The notes: generated by a model not told the origin, from the sequence alone. Positions 26,653 to 36,203 are shown, counted from the first letter of the stretch. The stretch is 64,000 nt of DNA from DATFQI01 sp963816955 (GCA_963816955.1 CAWFME010000002.1:62001-126000), one strand, 5' to 3'. Translations and numbers: made by a program.

Positions 26653-27221
26653 CCGGGCTGGCCCGCCTGATCGAGGCGCTGCTGTTCCTCGCGCCCGAGC
26701 CCGTCCCGGTGGACGAGCTCGCCGACGCGCTGCAGGCATCGGAGGACGACGTGACGGAGGCGCTCGGCGAGCTGCGCCACGGGCTCGGCGGCCGCGGCGT
26801 CGTGCTGCGCGAGGTCGGCGGCGGCTTCGCGCTCGCCTCGCACCCCGACGCCGAGGAGGCCGCCCGGCGCCTGCTCGCGCGCCCCCGCACCCCGTCGCTG
26901 ACGCCCGCGCAGGCCGAGACGCTGTCGATCGTCGCCTACCTGCAGCCGGTCTCCCGGCCCGAGGTGGCGCGCATCCGCGGCGTCGCCTCCGAGTCGGCCG
27001 CCGCCGCGCTGACCGAGCGCGGGCTGATCGAGGAGTCCGGCCGCTCCCAGTTCGGCGCGGTGCTCTACCGCACGACGCCGCTGTTCCTGAAGCTCTTCGG
27101 GCTCACGTCGGTCGACGACCTGCCCGATCCGTCCGCCTGGGACCCAAGCCCCGAGGACGAGGCGGCGCTGCGCGACCGCCTGCTGCGCGCCGGCGAAGAG
27201 CGCGCGCAGCGCACCACCTAG
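26649..27221 (+). CDS. scpB: ScpB, segregation and condensation protein B
   Basis: Partner of ScpA, 190 residues with two winged-helix domains: LARLIEALLFLAPEPVPVDELADAL at the N-terminus and LSIVAYLQPVSRPEVARIRGV with LIEESGRSQFGAVLYRTT in the second. GTG 26649 overlaps scpA. The TAG stop shares CTAG with the stop of the convergent gene at 27218. Confidence 0.94.
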   Translation: MTGLARLIEALLFLAPEPVPVDELADALQASEDDVTEALGELRHGLGGRGVVLREVGGGFALASHPDAEEAARRLLARPRTPSLTPAQAETLSIVAYLQPVSRPEVARIRGVASESAAAALTERGLIEESGRSQFGAVLYRTTPLFLKLFGLTSVDDLPDPSAWDPSPEDEAALRDRLLRAGEERAQRTT

Positions 27222-28393
27222 AGCCGCGCCTCGAGCCAGTCCATGAACAGGCCGAGCGCCACGAGCGTCTTGGCCAGCAGCTTGACGGTGATCGCGTCCG
27301 AGTTGATCGCCATGTAGGCGGCGGTCTGCGCGGAGCCGTTGGCCGCCTTGTACTTGCCCCAGAAGAACATGTCGGCGAAGTCCAGGACGCGCGGGGTCAG
27401 CGCCGCGATCAGCGCGGCGCGGTTGGCGATCTTGTTGCCCGCGATCACCCCGCCGAGCCCGGTGACGAAGTCGCGGTGCTTCGTGGTCCGGGCGCCGGCG
27501 AGCCTTCCGTTGCCGAGGAAGTACTCGAAGAGGACCTGGGAGACCGGCACGCCGGGCGCGGTCGTGCCAGGCGACTGGAGCATCGACTCCAGGCCCTTGG
27601 CGCCGCCGCCGCCCGCCACCATCGCGTAGGCGTCGAGGTTGCCCTCGAGGTCCTGATCGGGCGCCTCGTCCCGGAAGCAGTCCGCGTCGCTCTTCGCCGG
27701 CCGCCCGAGCTCGTCGTTGATGACCGGCCGCGCCGCGGCCGCGCCGACGTCGCCGCCCCAGGTCGCGAACTCCGTGTTCGGCATGTTCACCGTGCGCACG
27801 ATCACGTGCTGGCCGAGGATCTCCATCGACAGCGCGACGTCGGTCGTCTTGTGGAAGAAGGCCTGCAGCCCGGCGAAGATGTGGCCCATGTCGGTCCCGC
27901 CGACCTCCTGGCTGTCCTTGAGCGCGTCGAACAGGCTCCCGGGGCCCGAGCCGATGCGCGAAGCGGGGTTGCCCGGGTTGGGCCCGACCGGGATGACGTC
28001 GCTCCACTGCGGCGTGGTGTCGATGCTCCACGGCTTGCCGTAGTAGGCCTGGCGGAGCATCGCCAGGATCTCGAGCGATCCCTTGTCGGCGAACTGGTGC
28101 TCGAGCTCGCGGACGAGCTGGATGTAGGACGGGATGTCCGTCGCCTTCGCGTAGCTCGTCAGCATCGGCGGCGCCGCCGTGGCGTGCTGGCGCTGCACGA
28201 GCAGGCGGCCGACCGCCGCGTTGCCGGCGGTGCGGTGCAGGGCGAGGACGGCGGCGGGGGTCAGCGCCGATGAGCGCGCGGCGGAGGCGAGCCCGGCGTC
28301 CTCGGCGCACGCGTCGCGCTCGTCGCCCGGTTCCGCCGCATGCAGCCGCGGCACCTCTTCGGCGTCCGGCACGGCGGTGCGTTCAGGTGCCAA
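27218..28393 (-). CDS. Uncharacterised protein with injection-system-type N-terminal motif
   Basis: A 391-residue protein with no signal peptide. Around residues 52-70 it has LALHRTAGNAAVGRLLVQRQ, closely matching the LQRxxGNxAVxxLLQR motif at the N-terminus of proteins linked to extracellular contractile injection systems and DUF4157 toxins. The rest is globular (MGHIFAGLQAFFHKT, NMPNTEFATWGGDVG, LDFADMFFWGKYKAANGSAQ), and I recognise no catalytic domain; no HExxH is present. The start is TTG 28393, or GTG 28372 as an alternative. rlmN lies 57 nt upstream on the same strand. No injection-system genes occur in this window, so the role is open. Confidence 0.65.
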   Translation of the reverse strand: MAPERTAVPDAEEVPRLHAAEPGDERDACAEDAGLASAARSSALTPAAVLALHRTAGNAAVGRLLVQRQHATAAPPMLTSYAKATDIPSYIQLVRELEHQFADKGSLEILAMLRQAYYGKPWSIDTTPQWSDVIPVGPNPGNPASRIGSGPGSLFDALKDSQEVGGTDMGHIFAGLQAFFHKTTDVALSMEILGQHVIVRTVNMPNTEFATWGGDVGAAAARPVINDELGRPAKSDADCFRDEAPDQDLEGNLDAYAMVAGGGGAKGLESMLQSPGTTAPGVPVSQVLFEYFLGNGRLAGARTTKHRDFVTGLGGVIAGNKIANRAALIAALTPRVLDFADMFFWGKYKAANGSAQTAAYMAINSDAITVKLLAKTLVALGLFMDWLEARL

Positions 28394-28450
28394 CGTGGCT
28401 CACTCGTCCCGTGGGCACGCTACTCCCGGGCTTCGGGCCCGGTCAACCCG

Positions 28451-29425
<975 letters not shown>

Positions 29426-29445
29426 CCGCCTATCGTGGCAGGCTG

Positions 29446-30165
29446 ATGAGGCTCGCCAAGTTCCTCGCCCATTCCGGTGTGGCCTCGCGGCGCGCCTCCG
29501 AGCAGATCGTCTTCGACGGCCGCGTCACGGTCGCGGGAGCGGTCGTGCGCGACCCGGCGCGCGACGTCGACGGCTCCGAGGGGATCGAGGTCGACGGCAA
29601 GCCCGCGCGCAGCTGGAAGGGCGAGCGCGCCGTCTACGCCGTCAACAAGCCGGCGGGGGTCGTCTCGACCGCCAAGGACACCCACGGGCGCAAGACCGTC
29701 GTGGACCTGATCCCGAGCGGGCGGCGGCTGTATCCGGTCGGGCGGCTCGACGCGGGGACGACCGGGCTGATCCTGCTCACCGACGACGGCCCGCTGGCGC
29801 ACCAGCTCACGCATCCCTCCTTCGAGGTCCCGCGGGTCTACCGCGCCAAGGTCCGCCGGGCGCCCGTGCGCGGCGACGCGCTGCAGAAGCTGCGCGAGGG
29901 CGTCGAGCTCGACGACGGCATGACGCTGCCCGCGCGGGTCAAGCGGCTCGCGCCCGACCTGCTGGAGATCACGATCCACGAGGGCCGCAAGCGCCAGGTG
30001 CGGCGGATGTGCGAGGCGGTCGGGCATCCGGTCGCCTCGCTGGAGCGCGTCGCCTTCGGGCCGCTCGGCCTGAAGGGCCTTGGGCCGGGCGAGCACCGCC
30101 GCTTGACGGCGTCGGAGATCGACCGGCTGCGCGGGGCGGGCAAGCCGCGCCGCAAGAGGCGCTGA
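29446..30165 (+). CDS. rluB: RluB/RsuA-family rRNA pseudouridine synthase
   Basis: A 239-residue enzyme with an N-terminal S4 RNA-binding domain (MRLAKFLAHSGVASRRASEQIV) and the catalytic motif GRLDAGTTGLILLTDDG holding the active Asp. HEGRKRQVRRMCEAVGHPV is the family's C-terminal signature. A basic tail (GKPRRKRR) ends it. RluB (23S U2605) is the likeliest subgroup in actinobacteria, but RsuA/RluE cannot be separated by eye. aroH follows after 4 nt. Confidence 0.88.
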   Translation: MRLAKFLAHSGVASRRASEQIVFDGRVTVAGAVVRDPARDVDGSEGIEVDGKPARSWKGERAVYAVNKPAGVVSTAKDTHGRKTVVDLIPSGRRLYPVGRLDAGTTGLILLTDDGPLAHQLTHPSFEVPRVYRAKVRRAPVRGDALQKLREGVELDDGMTLPARVKRLAPDLLEITIHEGRKRQVRRMCEAVGHPVASLERVAFGPLGLKGLGPGEHRRLTASEIDRLRGAGKPRRKRR

Positions 30166-30169
30166 TTGA

Positions 30170-30547
30170 ATGCCGCGCGCTATGCGGCTGATCGCGCTCC
30201 GAGGCGCCACCACGGTCGAGCTCAACGAGTCGGCCCCGATCCTCGACGCCACCGGGGAGCTCATGCGCGAGCTGCTCGAGCGCAACGGCCTCGAGGCCGA
30301 GGACCTGGTGAGCTGCATCTTCACGCTCACCCAGGACCTCGACGCCGAGTTCCCGGCCGTCGCGGCGCGCAACATGGGCCTGAGCAAGGTGCCGCTGCTG
30401 TGCGCCCGCGAGATCCCGGTGCCCGGCAGCCTGCCGCGCGTGATCCGCGTGATGATCCACGCCTACGCCCACGAGGGGCACGAGCCCCAGCACGTGTACC
30501 TCGGCGAGGCGCGGGCGCTGCGGCTCGACCTCGAGGGGGCGCAGTGA
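30170..30547 (+). CDS. aroH: AroH-type chorismate mutase
   Basis: Monofunctional chorismate mutase converting chorismate to prephenate. The 125 residues match the Bacillus AroH fold: LIALRGATTVELNESAPIL, ILDATGELMRELLERNGLEAEDLVS, CAREIPVPGSLPRVIRVMIH with active-site Arg, and HVYLGEARALRLDL. Start may be ATG 30170 or ATG 30182. It supplies prephenate for pheA and tyrA about 6 kb downstream. The stop overlaps the next GTG. Confidence 0.93.
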   Translation: MPRAMRLIALRGATTVELNESAPILDATGELMRELLERNGLEAEDLVSCIFTLTQDLDAEFPAVAARNMGLSKVPLLCAREIPVPGSLPRVIRVMIHAYAHEGHEPQHVYLGEARALRLDLEGAQ

Positions 30548-31278
30548 GCGAGCGCCATCAGCGGCTCGCGGCCGCGCTGCCGGCGCCGGCGCTCCCGCGC
30601 GTGGCGGACCTCGGCTGCGGCGGCGGGCTCACCCTGGCGGCGCTGCGCGCGACGCTCGGGCCGGACGTCGAGCTGATCGGCGTCGAGCGGCGCGAGCCGG
30701 AGCTCGACGCCTCGATCCTCGGCGATCAGAGATTGACGATCGTCGCTTCCGACCTCAACAAGCCGCTGCCGTTCGAGGACGCGAGCATCGGCGCCGCGGT
30801 CTGCCACAACACGCTCGAGGCACTGCTCTCCGTCGACGCGTTCCTCGGCGAGGTCGCCCGCGTGCTCGCGCCCGGCGGCCACTTCCTGCTCGGCCACAAC
30901 GACCTCGACACGATCGTCTTCAGCTCCTCCGAGCTGGACCTCACGCGCCGGCTCGTGCACGCGTTCGCCGACTCCCAGCAGGAGTGGATGGACAAGGCCG
31001 ACGGCACGATCGGGCGCAAGCTGCCCTCGATCGCCGCGCGCGCGCCGCTGGAGCACGTGGAGACGATGGCCTGGGTCGTGCTCGACACCGACCTCGCGGC
31101 CGGCGAGCCCGCCGACACCGCCATCCGCGGGATCACCGACGCCGTCCGGCGCGACCAGCACCACGACCTCGCCTCACAGCTCGAGGCCTGGGTCGACGAC
31201 CTGCGCGTGCGGGCGTCGCGCGGCGAGTTCGTGTTCAGCGTCAACGACTACGCCGTCCTGCTCCGAAAGCCCGAGTAG
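30544..31278 (+). CDS. Class I SAM-dependent methyltransferase
   Basis: A 244-residue Rossmann methyltransferase: VADLGCGGGLTLAAL (motif I), LIGVERREPELDASIL (acidic end of strand 2), DASIGAAVCHNTLEAL, and VLAPGGHFLLGHNDLDTIVF (motif post-III). Closest general type is the UbiE/COQ5-like small-molecule group, but its substrate is unknown. GTG 30544 overlaps the aroH stop; hisC follows after 11 nt, so it is embedded in an amino-acid operon. Confidence 0.8.
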   Translation: MSERHQRLAAALPAPALPRVADLGCGGGLTLAALRATLGPDVELIGVERREPELDASILGDQRLTIVASDLNKPLPFEDASIGAAVCHNTLEALLSVDAFLGEVARVLAPGGHFLLGHNDLDTIVFSSSELDLTRRLVHAFADSQQEWMDKADGTIGRKLPSIAARAPLEHVETMAWVVLDTDLAAGEPADTAIRGITDAVRRDQHHDLASQLEAWVDDLRVRASRGEFVFSVNDYAVLLRKPE

Positions 31279-31289
31279 GCTCAGAACGC

Positions 31290-32363
31290 ATGTCGATCGA
31301 GTTCTCGGAGCGGATCCGGCGGATCCCGGTCTACCCCGCGGCGGACGGCTACGCGCTCGAGGGGCCGGTGTCGCTGCTCGCCTCCAACGAGTCGCCGTAC
31401 CCGCCGGTGCCCGCGGTCGTCGAGGCGGCGGCCGCCGCGCTCGCCGGCGCCAACCGCTACCCCGATCCCTCCAACGCGGCGCTGCGCCGGGCGCTCTCCG
31501 ACCGCCACGGCGTGCCGGCCAACCGGATCGCGATCGGCAACGGCTCCTGCGACATCCTGCTGGCCGCGGGCGAGGCGCTGCTCGAGCCGGGCGCCGAGAT
31601 CGTCTACGCGTGGCCGTCGTTCTCCGTCTATCCGCACCTGGCCGCCGCCTCGGGAGCGCGCGCCATCGAGGTCCCGCTCGACGAGCAGCACCGCCACGAC
31701 CTCGACGCGATGGCGACCGAGATCACCGGCGCGACCCGGCTCGTGATCGTCTGCAACCCGAACAACCCGACGTCGACCGCGCTGCCGCTCGCCCAGGTCG
31801 AGGCGTTCGTCGAGCGCGTCCCGCGCCACATCGCGGTGATCCTGGACGAGGCCTACGTCGAGTTCTCACTCCTGCAGGACCCCGAGGACTCCGTCGAGCT
31901 GCTGGCCAGGCACCCGAACCTCGTGCTGCTGCGGACGTTCTCGAAGATCTACGGGCTCTGCGGCCTGCGCGTCGGCTACGCGCTGTGCGGCTCGGAGGCG
32001 TTCCGCACCGCGGTCGACCAGGTCCGCCAGCCGTTCTTCTGCAACGCGGCCGCGCAGGCCGCGGCGATCGAGGCGCTCAAGCACCAGGACGAGGTCACGC
32101 GCCGCGTCGAGCGCAACCTCGCCGAGCGCACGTCGCTGGTGGCCGAGCTCCAGGGGCTCGGGCTGAGCGTCGCGGAGTCGCACGCGAACTTCGTCTGGTT
32201 CGACGTCGGCGAGAACGAGCCCGAGGTCGTCAAGGACCTCGGCCAGCGCGGCGTGCTCGTGCGCGCCGGCGGCGCGCTCGGCCGCCCGGGCGCGCTGCGC
32301 GTCACAGTCGGCACGCAGGCGGAGAACGAGCGCTTCGTCGAGGCGCTCGGCACGCTGCTGTAG
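31290..32363 (+). CDS. hisC: HisC-like histidinol-phosphate (aromatic) aminotransferase
   Basis: PLP fold-type I aminotransferase, 357 residues: LLASNESPYPPVPAV, ANRYPDPSNAALRRALS, GNGSCDILLAAGEALL, VCNPNNPTSTALP, VILDEAYVEFS and the PLP lysine in RTFSKIYGLCGLRVGYA. HisC enzymes also transaminate phenylpyruvate and hydroxyphenylpyruvate. With aroH upstream and pheA/tyrA nearby rather than other his genes, a role in phenylalanine and tyrosine synthesis is plausible. ATG 31290 is the start. Confidence 0.9.
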   Translation: MSIEFSERIRRIPVYPAADGYALEGPVSLLASNESPYPPVPAVVEAAAAALAGANRYPDPSNAALRRALSDRHGVPANRIAIGNGSCDILLAAGEALLEPGAEIVYAWPSFSVYPHLAAASGARAIEVPLDEQHRHDLDAMATEITGATRLVIVCNPNNPTSTALPLAQVEAFVERVPRHIAVILDEAYVEFSLLQDPEDSVELLARHPNLVLLRTFSKIYGLCGLRVGYALCGSEAFRTAVDQVRQPFFCNAAAQAAAIEALKHQDEVTRRVERNLAERTSLVAELQGLGLSVAESHANFVWFDVGENEPEVVKDLGQRGVLVRAGGALGRPGALRVTVGTQAENERFVEALGTLL

Positions 32364-33443
32364 ATGCGCGCGCCGCTGGAGGCGGCGCTCGAGGCGGTCG
32401 CCCTGCGGCTCGGCGCGGCCGGCGTGCCGTTCCTGCTCGGCGGCAGCGCGCTGCTCGACGCGCTCGAGCTCGAGGTCGAGGTGCGCGACGTGGACCTCAT
32501 GCTTCGCCCCGGGGACCGCGCGGCCTTCGAGGCCGCCTGCGCGGGCTGGCTCGTCTCGGTGACCACCGAGCCCGGCGACGTGCTGAGCAGCGAGTGGAAG
32601 GCGACGCTCGACGTCGACGGCGTCGAGGTGGAGGGCCTCGGCGGGCTCGGCTTCGCCGGCGGCGGCGCGGCCGTGCCGTTCCGGGCCGGCGGCTCGCGGA
32701 TGTACGGGTCGGCGCCCGTCGGGCTCTGCGCGCCCGAGATCTGGTGGGCGCTGTACCGCGTCTACAAGCCCGAGAAGGCTCAGTTGCTGGAGGCGATCGT
32801 CCCGGAGTCAGCGCGCGCGCTGATCCTCGTCGAGCTCGGATACGCGGCGGTCGCGGAGCGCTACCTCGACGCGGTCGAGGCGACCGAGCTCGACCCGCGG
32901 CTGCGCTTCCTCGGCGGCCTCGCCGCGCGGCTGCCCGCCGGCGCGCAGGTGCTCGACCTCGGCTGCGGCGCGGGCCGCCCGAACGCCGCGCTGCTCGCCC
33001 AGCGGTTCGCGGTCACGGGCGTCGACGTCTCCGAGCGCCAGCTCGAGCTCGCGCGCGAGGCCGTGCCGGGCGCGACGTTCCTCCGCGCCGACATCGCCGA
33101 GCTGGAGCTGCCGGCCGGGGCGTTCGACGCGGTCGTCGCGCTGTACTCCGTCGCGCACGTGCCGCGCGAGCGCCACGGCCCGCTCTACGCGCGGATCGCC
33201 GAGTGGCTCCGGCCGGGTGGGCTGTTCCTCGCCTCGCTCGCCTGCTCGGACAACCCGGGCTCCGTGGAGCCCGACTGGTACGGGGCGCCGATGTACTTCT
33301 CGTCCTTCGACGCGGCGACGAACGGGCGGCTGCTTCTGCAGGCCGGGTTCGAGCTGCTCCATGACGAGCTCGTGGAGATGCGGGAGGGTGGCGGCGGAGC
33401 CGCCACGTTCCAGTGGGTCCTCGCGCAAACGGCGGCTGGGTAG
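32364..33443 (+). CDS. Fusion: nucleotidyltransferase-like domain plus SAM methyltransferase
   Basis: A 359-residue two-domain protein. Residues 1 to ~165 resemble nucleotidyltransferase-fold (AbiEii/MNT-like) domains: LGGSALLDALELEVEVRDVDLMLRPGDR, that is GGxAL followed by a DxDL-type acidic pair, then APEIWWALYRVYKPEKAQ. Residues ~180-330 are a class I methyltransferase with VLDLGCGAGRPNAALL, VTGVDVSERQLELAR, and AEWLRPGGLFLASL. ATG 32364 follows the hisC stop directly. No antitoxin-like neighbour is seen. The N-terminal assignment is by motif only. Confidence 0.7.
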   Translation: MRAPLEAALEAVALRLGAAGVPFLLGGSALLDALELEVEVRDVDLMLRPGDRAAFEAACAGWLVSVTTEPGDVLSSEWKATLDVDGVEVEGLGGLGFAGGGAAVPFRAGGSRMYGSAPVGLCAPEIWWALYRVYKPEKAQLLEAIVPESARALILVELGYAAVAERYLDAVEATELDPRLRFLGGLAARLPAGAQVLDLGCGAGRPNAALLAQRFAVTGVDVSERQLELAREAVPGATFLRADIAELELPAGAFDAVVALYSVAHVPRERHGPLYARIAEWLRPGGLFLASLACSDNPGSVEPDWYGAPMYFSSFDAATNGRLLLQAGFELLHDELVEMREGGGGAATFQWVLAQTAAG

Positions 33444-33536
33444 GGGGTGAGCAGCCACCCGCAGCGCCTGCTCCCGACGCGAGCGTGCAGTTGGTCTGTC
33501 TATGCGTGAACTATCGACCCGTCGATGCGGCGCGGG

Positions 33537-34205
33537 TCAGGCGCCGGCGAGGTGGGCGGTGTCGTTGAAGGAGCGGAGGAGGCGGTGGCCGATCGAGAAC
33601 TGCACGATCCGCGTGATCGAGCAGTTGTCGGCGTGGATGAAGGCGAACGGCCGCGAGCGCGTGACCTGACGGCAGAGCTCGCCGATCACGCCGCCGTGCA
33701 GGACGGCCGCGCCGGTGCCGCCCGGCCCGATCCCGGCGAGCATCGTGTCGAGGCCCGCGGCCACCCGGGATCCGAGCGACTCCATCGTCTCGGCGCCCGG
33801 AATGACGTCCCAGCGCTCCTCCATCAGCGCCTGCATCGCGATCGGGTCGCGCTCGTGCATGCGCCGGCGGTACTCGCCGCCCTCCCACTCGCCGAGGTGG
33901 ACCTCGCGCAGGTCCTCGATGACCTGGGGTCGAAGGCCCGTGGAGGCCACGAGCGGCTCCGCAGTCTGGGCCGTGCGCTGGAGCGGCGTCACGAACAGCG
34001 CGCGCAGCGGCTCGCCGTGCAGGCGCTCGGCGACCTGCAGGGCCTGCTCGCGGCCATCGGGCGCCAGCGGCGGGTCGCCGTGGCCCTCGACGAGCTCGAA
34101 GGTCTCGCCCGGCTCGAGGGCGGCCGAGGCGCCGTGGCGGATCACGATCAGCTCGGTGGCGTCGCGCGGGACGGCGAACGCCCGCTGGCGGTAGGTCTCA
34201 TTCAC
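33537..34205 (-). CDS. Histidine phosphatase (phosphoglycerate mutase-like) family protein
   Basis: A 222-residue protein of the histidine phosphatase superfamily: IVIRHGASA with the catalytic His (RHG), GHGDPPLAPDGREQAL, VTPLQRTAQTAEPL, EDLREVHLGEWEGG, and the second His in AAVLHGGVIGELCR. GTG 34205 is favoured because it starts just upstream of the conserved fold and leaves a 13-nt gap to the divergent gene. Substrate is unknown. Between it and the methyltransferase fusion, 33444-33536 holds only a weak GAGCAG/CTGCTC stem. Confidence 0.85.
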   Translation of the reverse strand: MNETYRQRAFAVPRDATELIVIRHGASAALEPGETFELVEGHGDPPLAPDGREQALQVAERLHGEPLRALFVTPLQRTAQTAEPLVASTGLRPQVIEDLREVHLGEWEGGEYRRRMHERDPIAMQALMEERWDVIPGAETMESLGSRVAAGLDTMLAGIGPGGTGAAVLHGGVIGELCRQVTRSRPFAFIHADNCSITRIVQFSIGHRLLRSFNDTAHLAGA

Positions 34206-34218
34206 GGCCGGGCACGAT

Positions 34219-34881
34219 ATGACCGATCCAGGTCGTGTGCCGATCGCGGGACCCGTGTTCACAGAGTGGTACTGGACGCCGATCTTCCTCGCGATCGTCT
34301 ACGGCCCGCCGATCCTGGCCGTCGGCGGCGGGCTGTACCTGGCGCTGCGCCGCACGCGCCTGCAGCGGCTCGCGCGCGCCGCGATCGCCGTCGTGCTCGC
34401 CCCGGCGCTCGTGATCGGCGGCGTGGCGGTGTGGGCCACCGTCAAGCACCGGCGCACCGAGGCGGCCGACGCCCGCTCGGTCACGTTCACGGCCTTCACC
34501 GCCCCCGGCCTGCACCAGACGCGCGCCGACGTCTTCCCGCACGGCGAATGGGAGCTCAACCTCCACTACGAGCGCGGGGGCGGTGACCTGCTGGTCAGCC
34601 AGTTGGCCGCCCGCGACGACGACCTGACGCCGCCGCGGTGCGAGCTCCACTCCGGCACCCCGTTCCACGCCTGGTACGGGCCGTGCCGCAGCGCCCGCAC
34701 GCCGCGGGGCCGGGTCGTCGCGGTCATGGAGATGCAGACCGGCGTCCCGAGCATGGCGGATGTCCGCGCCGGGACGCTGATCGTGGCCGGCGCCTATACG
34801 CCGGCGGGCGAGGCCGACCTGCTCGCGCTCGCGGACGCCCTGCGGCCGGTCGCCGTCGAGGACATCCATTGGGAGCGGTGA
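34219..34881 (+). CDS. Membrane-anchored protein with extracytoplasmic domain, function unknown
   Basis: A 220-residue protein with a hydrophobic N-terminal third: one segment near 17-43 (IFLAIVYGPPILAVGGGLYLAL) and a second near 53-74 (AAIAVVLAPALVIGGVAVWA). The remaining ~145 residues form a soluble domain with two cysteines (CELHSGTPFHAWYGPC) and a YTPAGEADLLALADAL end. Three more intact segments do not point to a known family. It diverges from the histidine phosphatase gene. Confidence 0.65.
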   Translation: MTDPGRVPIAGPVFTEWYWTPIFLAIVYGPPILAVGGGLYLALRRTRLQRLARAAIAVVLAPALVIGGVAVWATVKHRRTEAADARSVTFTAFTAPGLHQTRADVFPHGEWELNLHYERGGGDLLVSQLAARDDDLTPPRCELHSGTPFHAWYGPCRSARTPRGRVVAVMEMQTGVPSMADVRAGTLIVAGAYTPAGEADLLALADALRPVAVEDIHWER

Positions 34882-34931
34882 AGATCACACGGCGAGATGC
34901 CGATGTCTGGTACAAGTAGCCCTTCGAAGCC

Positions 34932-35012
34932 ATGACCACCCGGCCGAACATCACGCGCAGCGCCTTCGCCGGCTACGGCTTCGTCTCCTATCGCGCCTGG
35001 CGATTTAGCTAG
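34932..35012 (+). CDS. Candidate 26-residue aromatic-rich leader peptide upstream of aroF
   Basis: ATG 34932 to TAG 35012 encodes 26 residues of which six of the last fifteen are Phe, Tyr or Trp (SAFAGYGFVSYRAWRFS). It lies 146 nt before aroF, whose product starts aromatic amino-acid synthesis. Downstream RNA could fold in competing stems: GGCGCTC near 35013 with GAGCGCC near 35080, GGTCC/GGACC, and CGAGTG with CACTCG near 35095-35125. This is the layout expected of ribosome-mediated attenuation. No strong ribosome site or T-run terminator was found, so it remains a prediction. Confidence 0.45.
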   Translation: MTTRPNITRSAFAGYGFVSYRAWRFS

Positions 35013-35158
35013 GCGCTCTCGGCCGGCGGCGCCATCGCGGCGTGCCGACCAGCCAGGGTCCGACAGGGACCGAGCGCCGACCCCCGGGGCGAGTGTGATC
35101 ACCGCCCACCGCCGCACTCGTATCCCTATCTAGAGTTGTTGCACCAGGAGACCGGCTG

Positions 35159-36184
35159 ATGATGATCGTGATGAAAGCGGGGGCGACCGAGGACCAGGTC
35201 CAGGCCGTCATCGACCGCATCGAGTCCTGCGGGGCTCGTGCCCACCCCTCGCGCGGCGAGGAGGTGACCGTGATCGGCGCCGTCGGCGACCGCGAGCACG
35301 TCGCGCGCCTCGGTCTGGAGGGCGCCCCGGGCGTCGAGCAGGTCGTGCCGATCCTCAAGCCCTACAAGCTCGCCAGCTCGCAGATGCGCGAGCCGTCCGT
35401 GCTGGAGATCGGCGGCCGCCGCATCGGCGGCGACCACTTCTCGCTGATCGCCGGCCCATGCACCGTCGAGTCGCGCGACCAGGTGCTCACGACCGCCAGG
35501 GTCGTGCGCGACGTCGGCGGCTCGATGTTCCGCGGCGGCGCCTACAAGCCGCGCTCGTCGCCCTACTCGTTCCAGGGCCTCGGCCAGGAGGGCCTGCGCC
35601 TGCTCGCCGAGGCGCGCGAGGAGACCGGGCTGCCGATCGTCACCGAGCTGATGGACGCGCGCGACCTCGAGCCCGTGCTCGAGGTGGCCGACGTGATCCA
35701 GGTCGGCGCGCGCAACATGCAGAACTACCCGCTGCTGAGCGAGATCGGCCGCTCGGGCAAGCCCGCGCTGATCAAGCGCGGCCTGTCCTCGACGCTCGAG
35801 GAGCTGCTGATGGCGGCGGAGTACATCCTCAAGGAGGGCAACCCCAACGTGATCCTGTGCGAGCGCGGGATCCGCACGTTCGAGACTGCCTACCGCTTCA
35901 CGCTGGACATCACGGCCATCCCGGTGCTCAAGGAGCTCACCCACCTGCCCGTGATCGTGGACCCGAGCCACGCGCCCGGCCGCCGCAGCCTCGTCCCGGC
36001 GCTCTCGATGGCCGCCGCCGCGGCCGGCGCCGACGGGATCATCGTCGAGGTGCACCCGGCGCCCGAGGAGGCGATCTGCGACGGCCCGCAGCAGCTCCAC
36101 ACCGACGGGCTCGACGAGTACGTCGCGCGCCTGGAGCAGGCGGCCGCCGTGGCGGGCAAGGTGCTCTCGTCGGCCCCCGCGTGA
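35159..36184 (+). CDS. aroF: DAHP synthase, type I beta with N-terminal regulatory domain
   Basis: Condenses PEP and erythrose-4-phosphate to DAHP, the first shikimate-pathway step. The 341 residues have a ~70-residue ferredoxin-like N-terminal domain (MIVMKAGATEDQVQAVIDRIES) as in Thermotoga DAHPS, where it mediates feedback inhibition. The barrel shows SLIAGPCTVESRDQV, FRGGAYKPRSSPYSFQGLG, VGARNMQNYPLL, KRGLSSTLEE, CERGIRTFE and VDPSHAPGRRSLV. AGGAG lies 8 nt before ATG 35159. First gene of aroF-pheA-tyrA-aroA. Confidence 0.96.
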   Translation: MMIVMKAGATEDQVQAVIDRIESCGARAHPSRGEEVTVIGAVGDREHVARLGLEGAPGVEQVVPILKPYKLASSQMREPSVLEIGGRRIGGDHFSLIAGPCTVESRDQVLTTARVVRDVGGSMFRGGAYKPRSSPYSFQGLGQEGLRLLAEAREETGLPIVTELMDARDLEPVLEVADVIQVGARNMQNYPLLSEIGRSGKPALIKRGLSSTLEELLMAAEYILKEGNPNVILCERGIRTFETAYRFTLDITAIPVLKELTHLPVIVDPSHAPGRRSLVPALSMAAAAAGADGIIVEVHPAPEEAICDGPQQLHTDGLDEYVARLEQAAAVAGKVLSSAPA

Positions 36185-36203
36185 GCGGCGGGCGGCTCCG
36201 CCG

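Noticed and set aside
34894..34919. Second tiny frame ending TACAAGTAG just before the leader peptide
   Set aside because: Only about eight codons with no ribosome site and no aromatic pattern.
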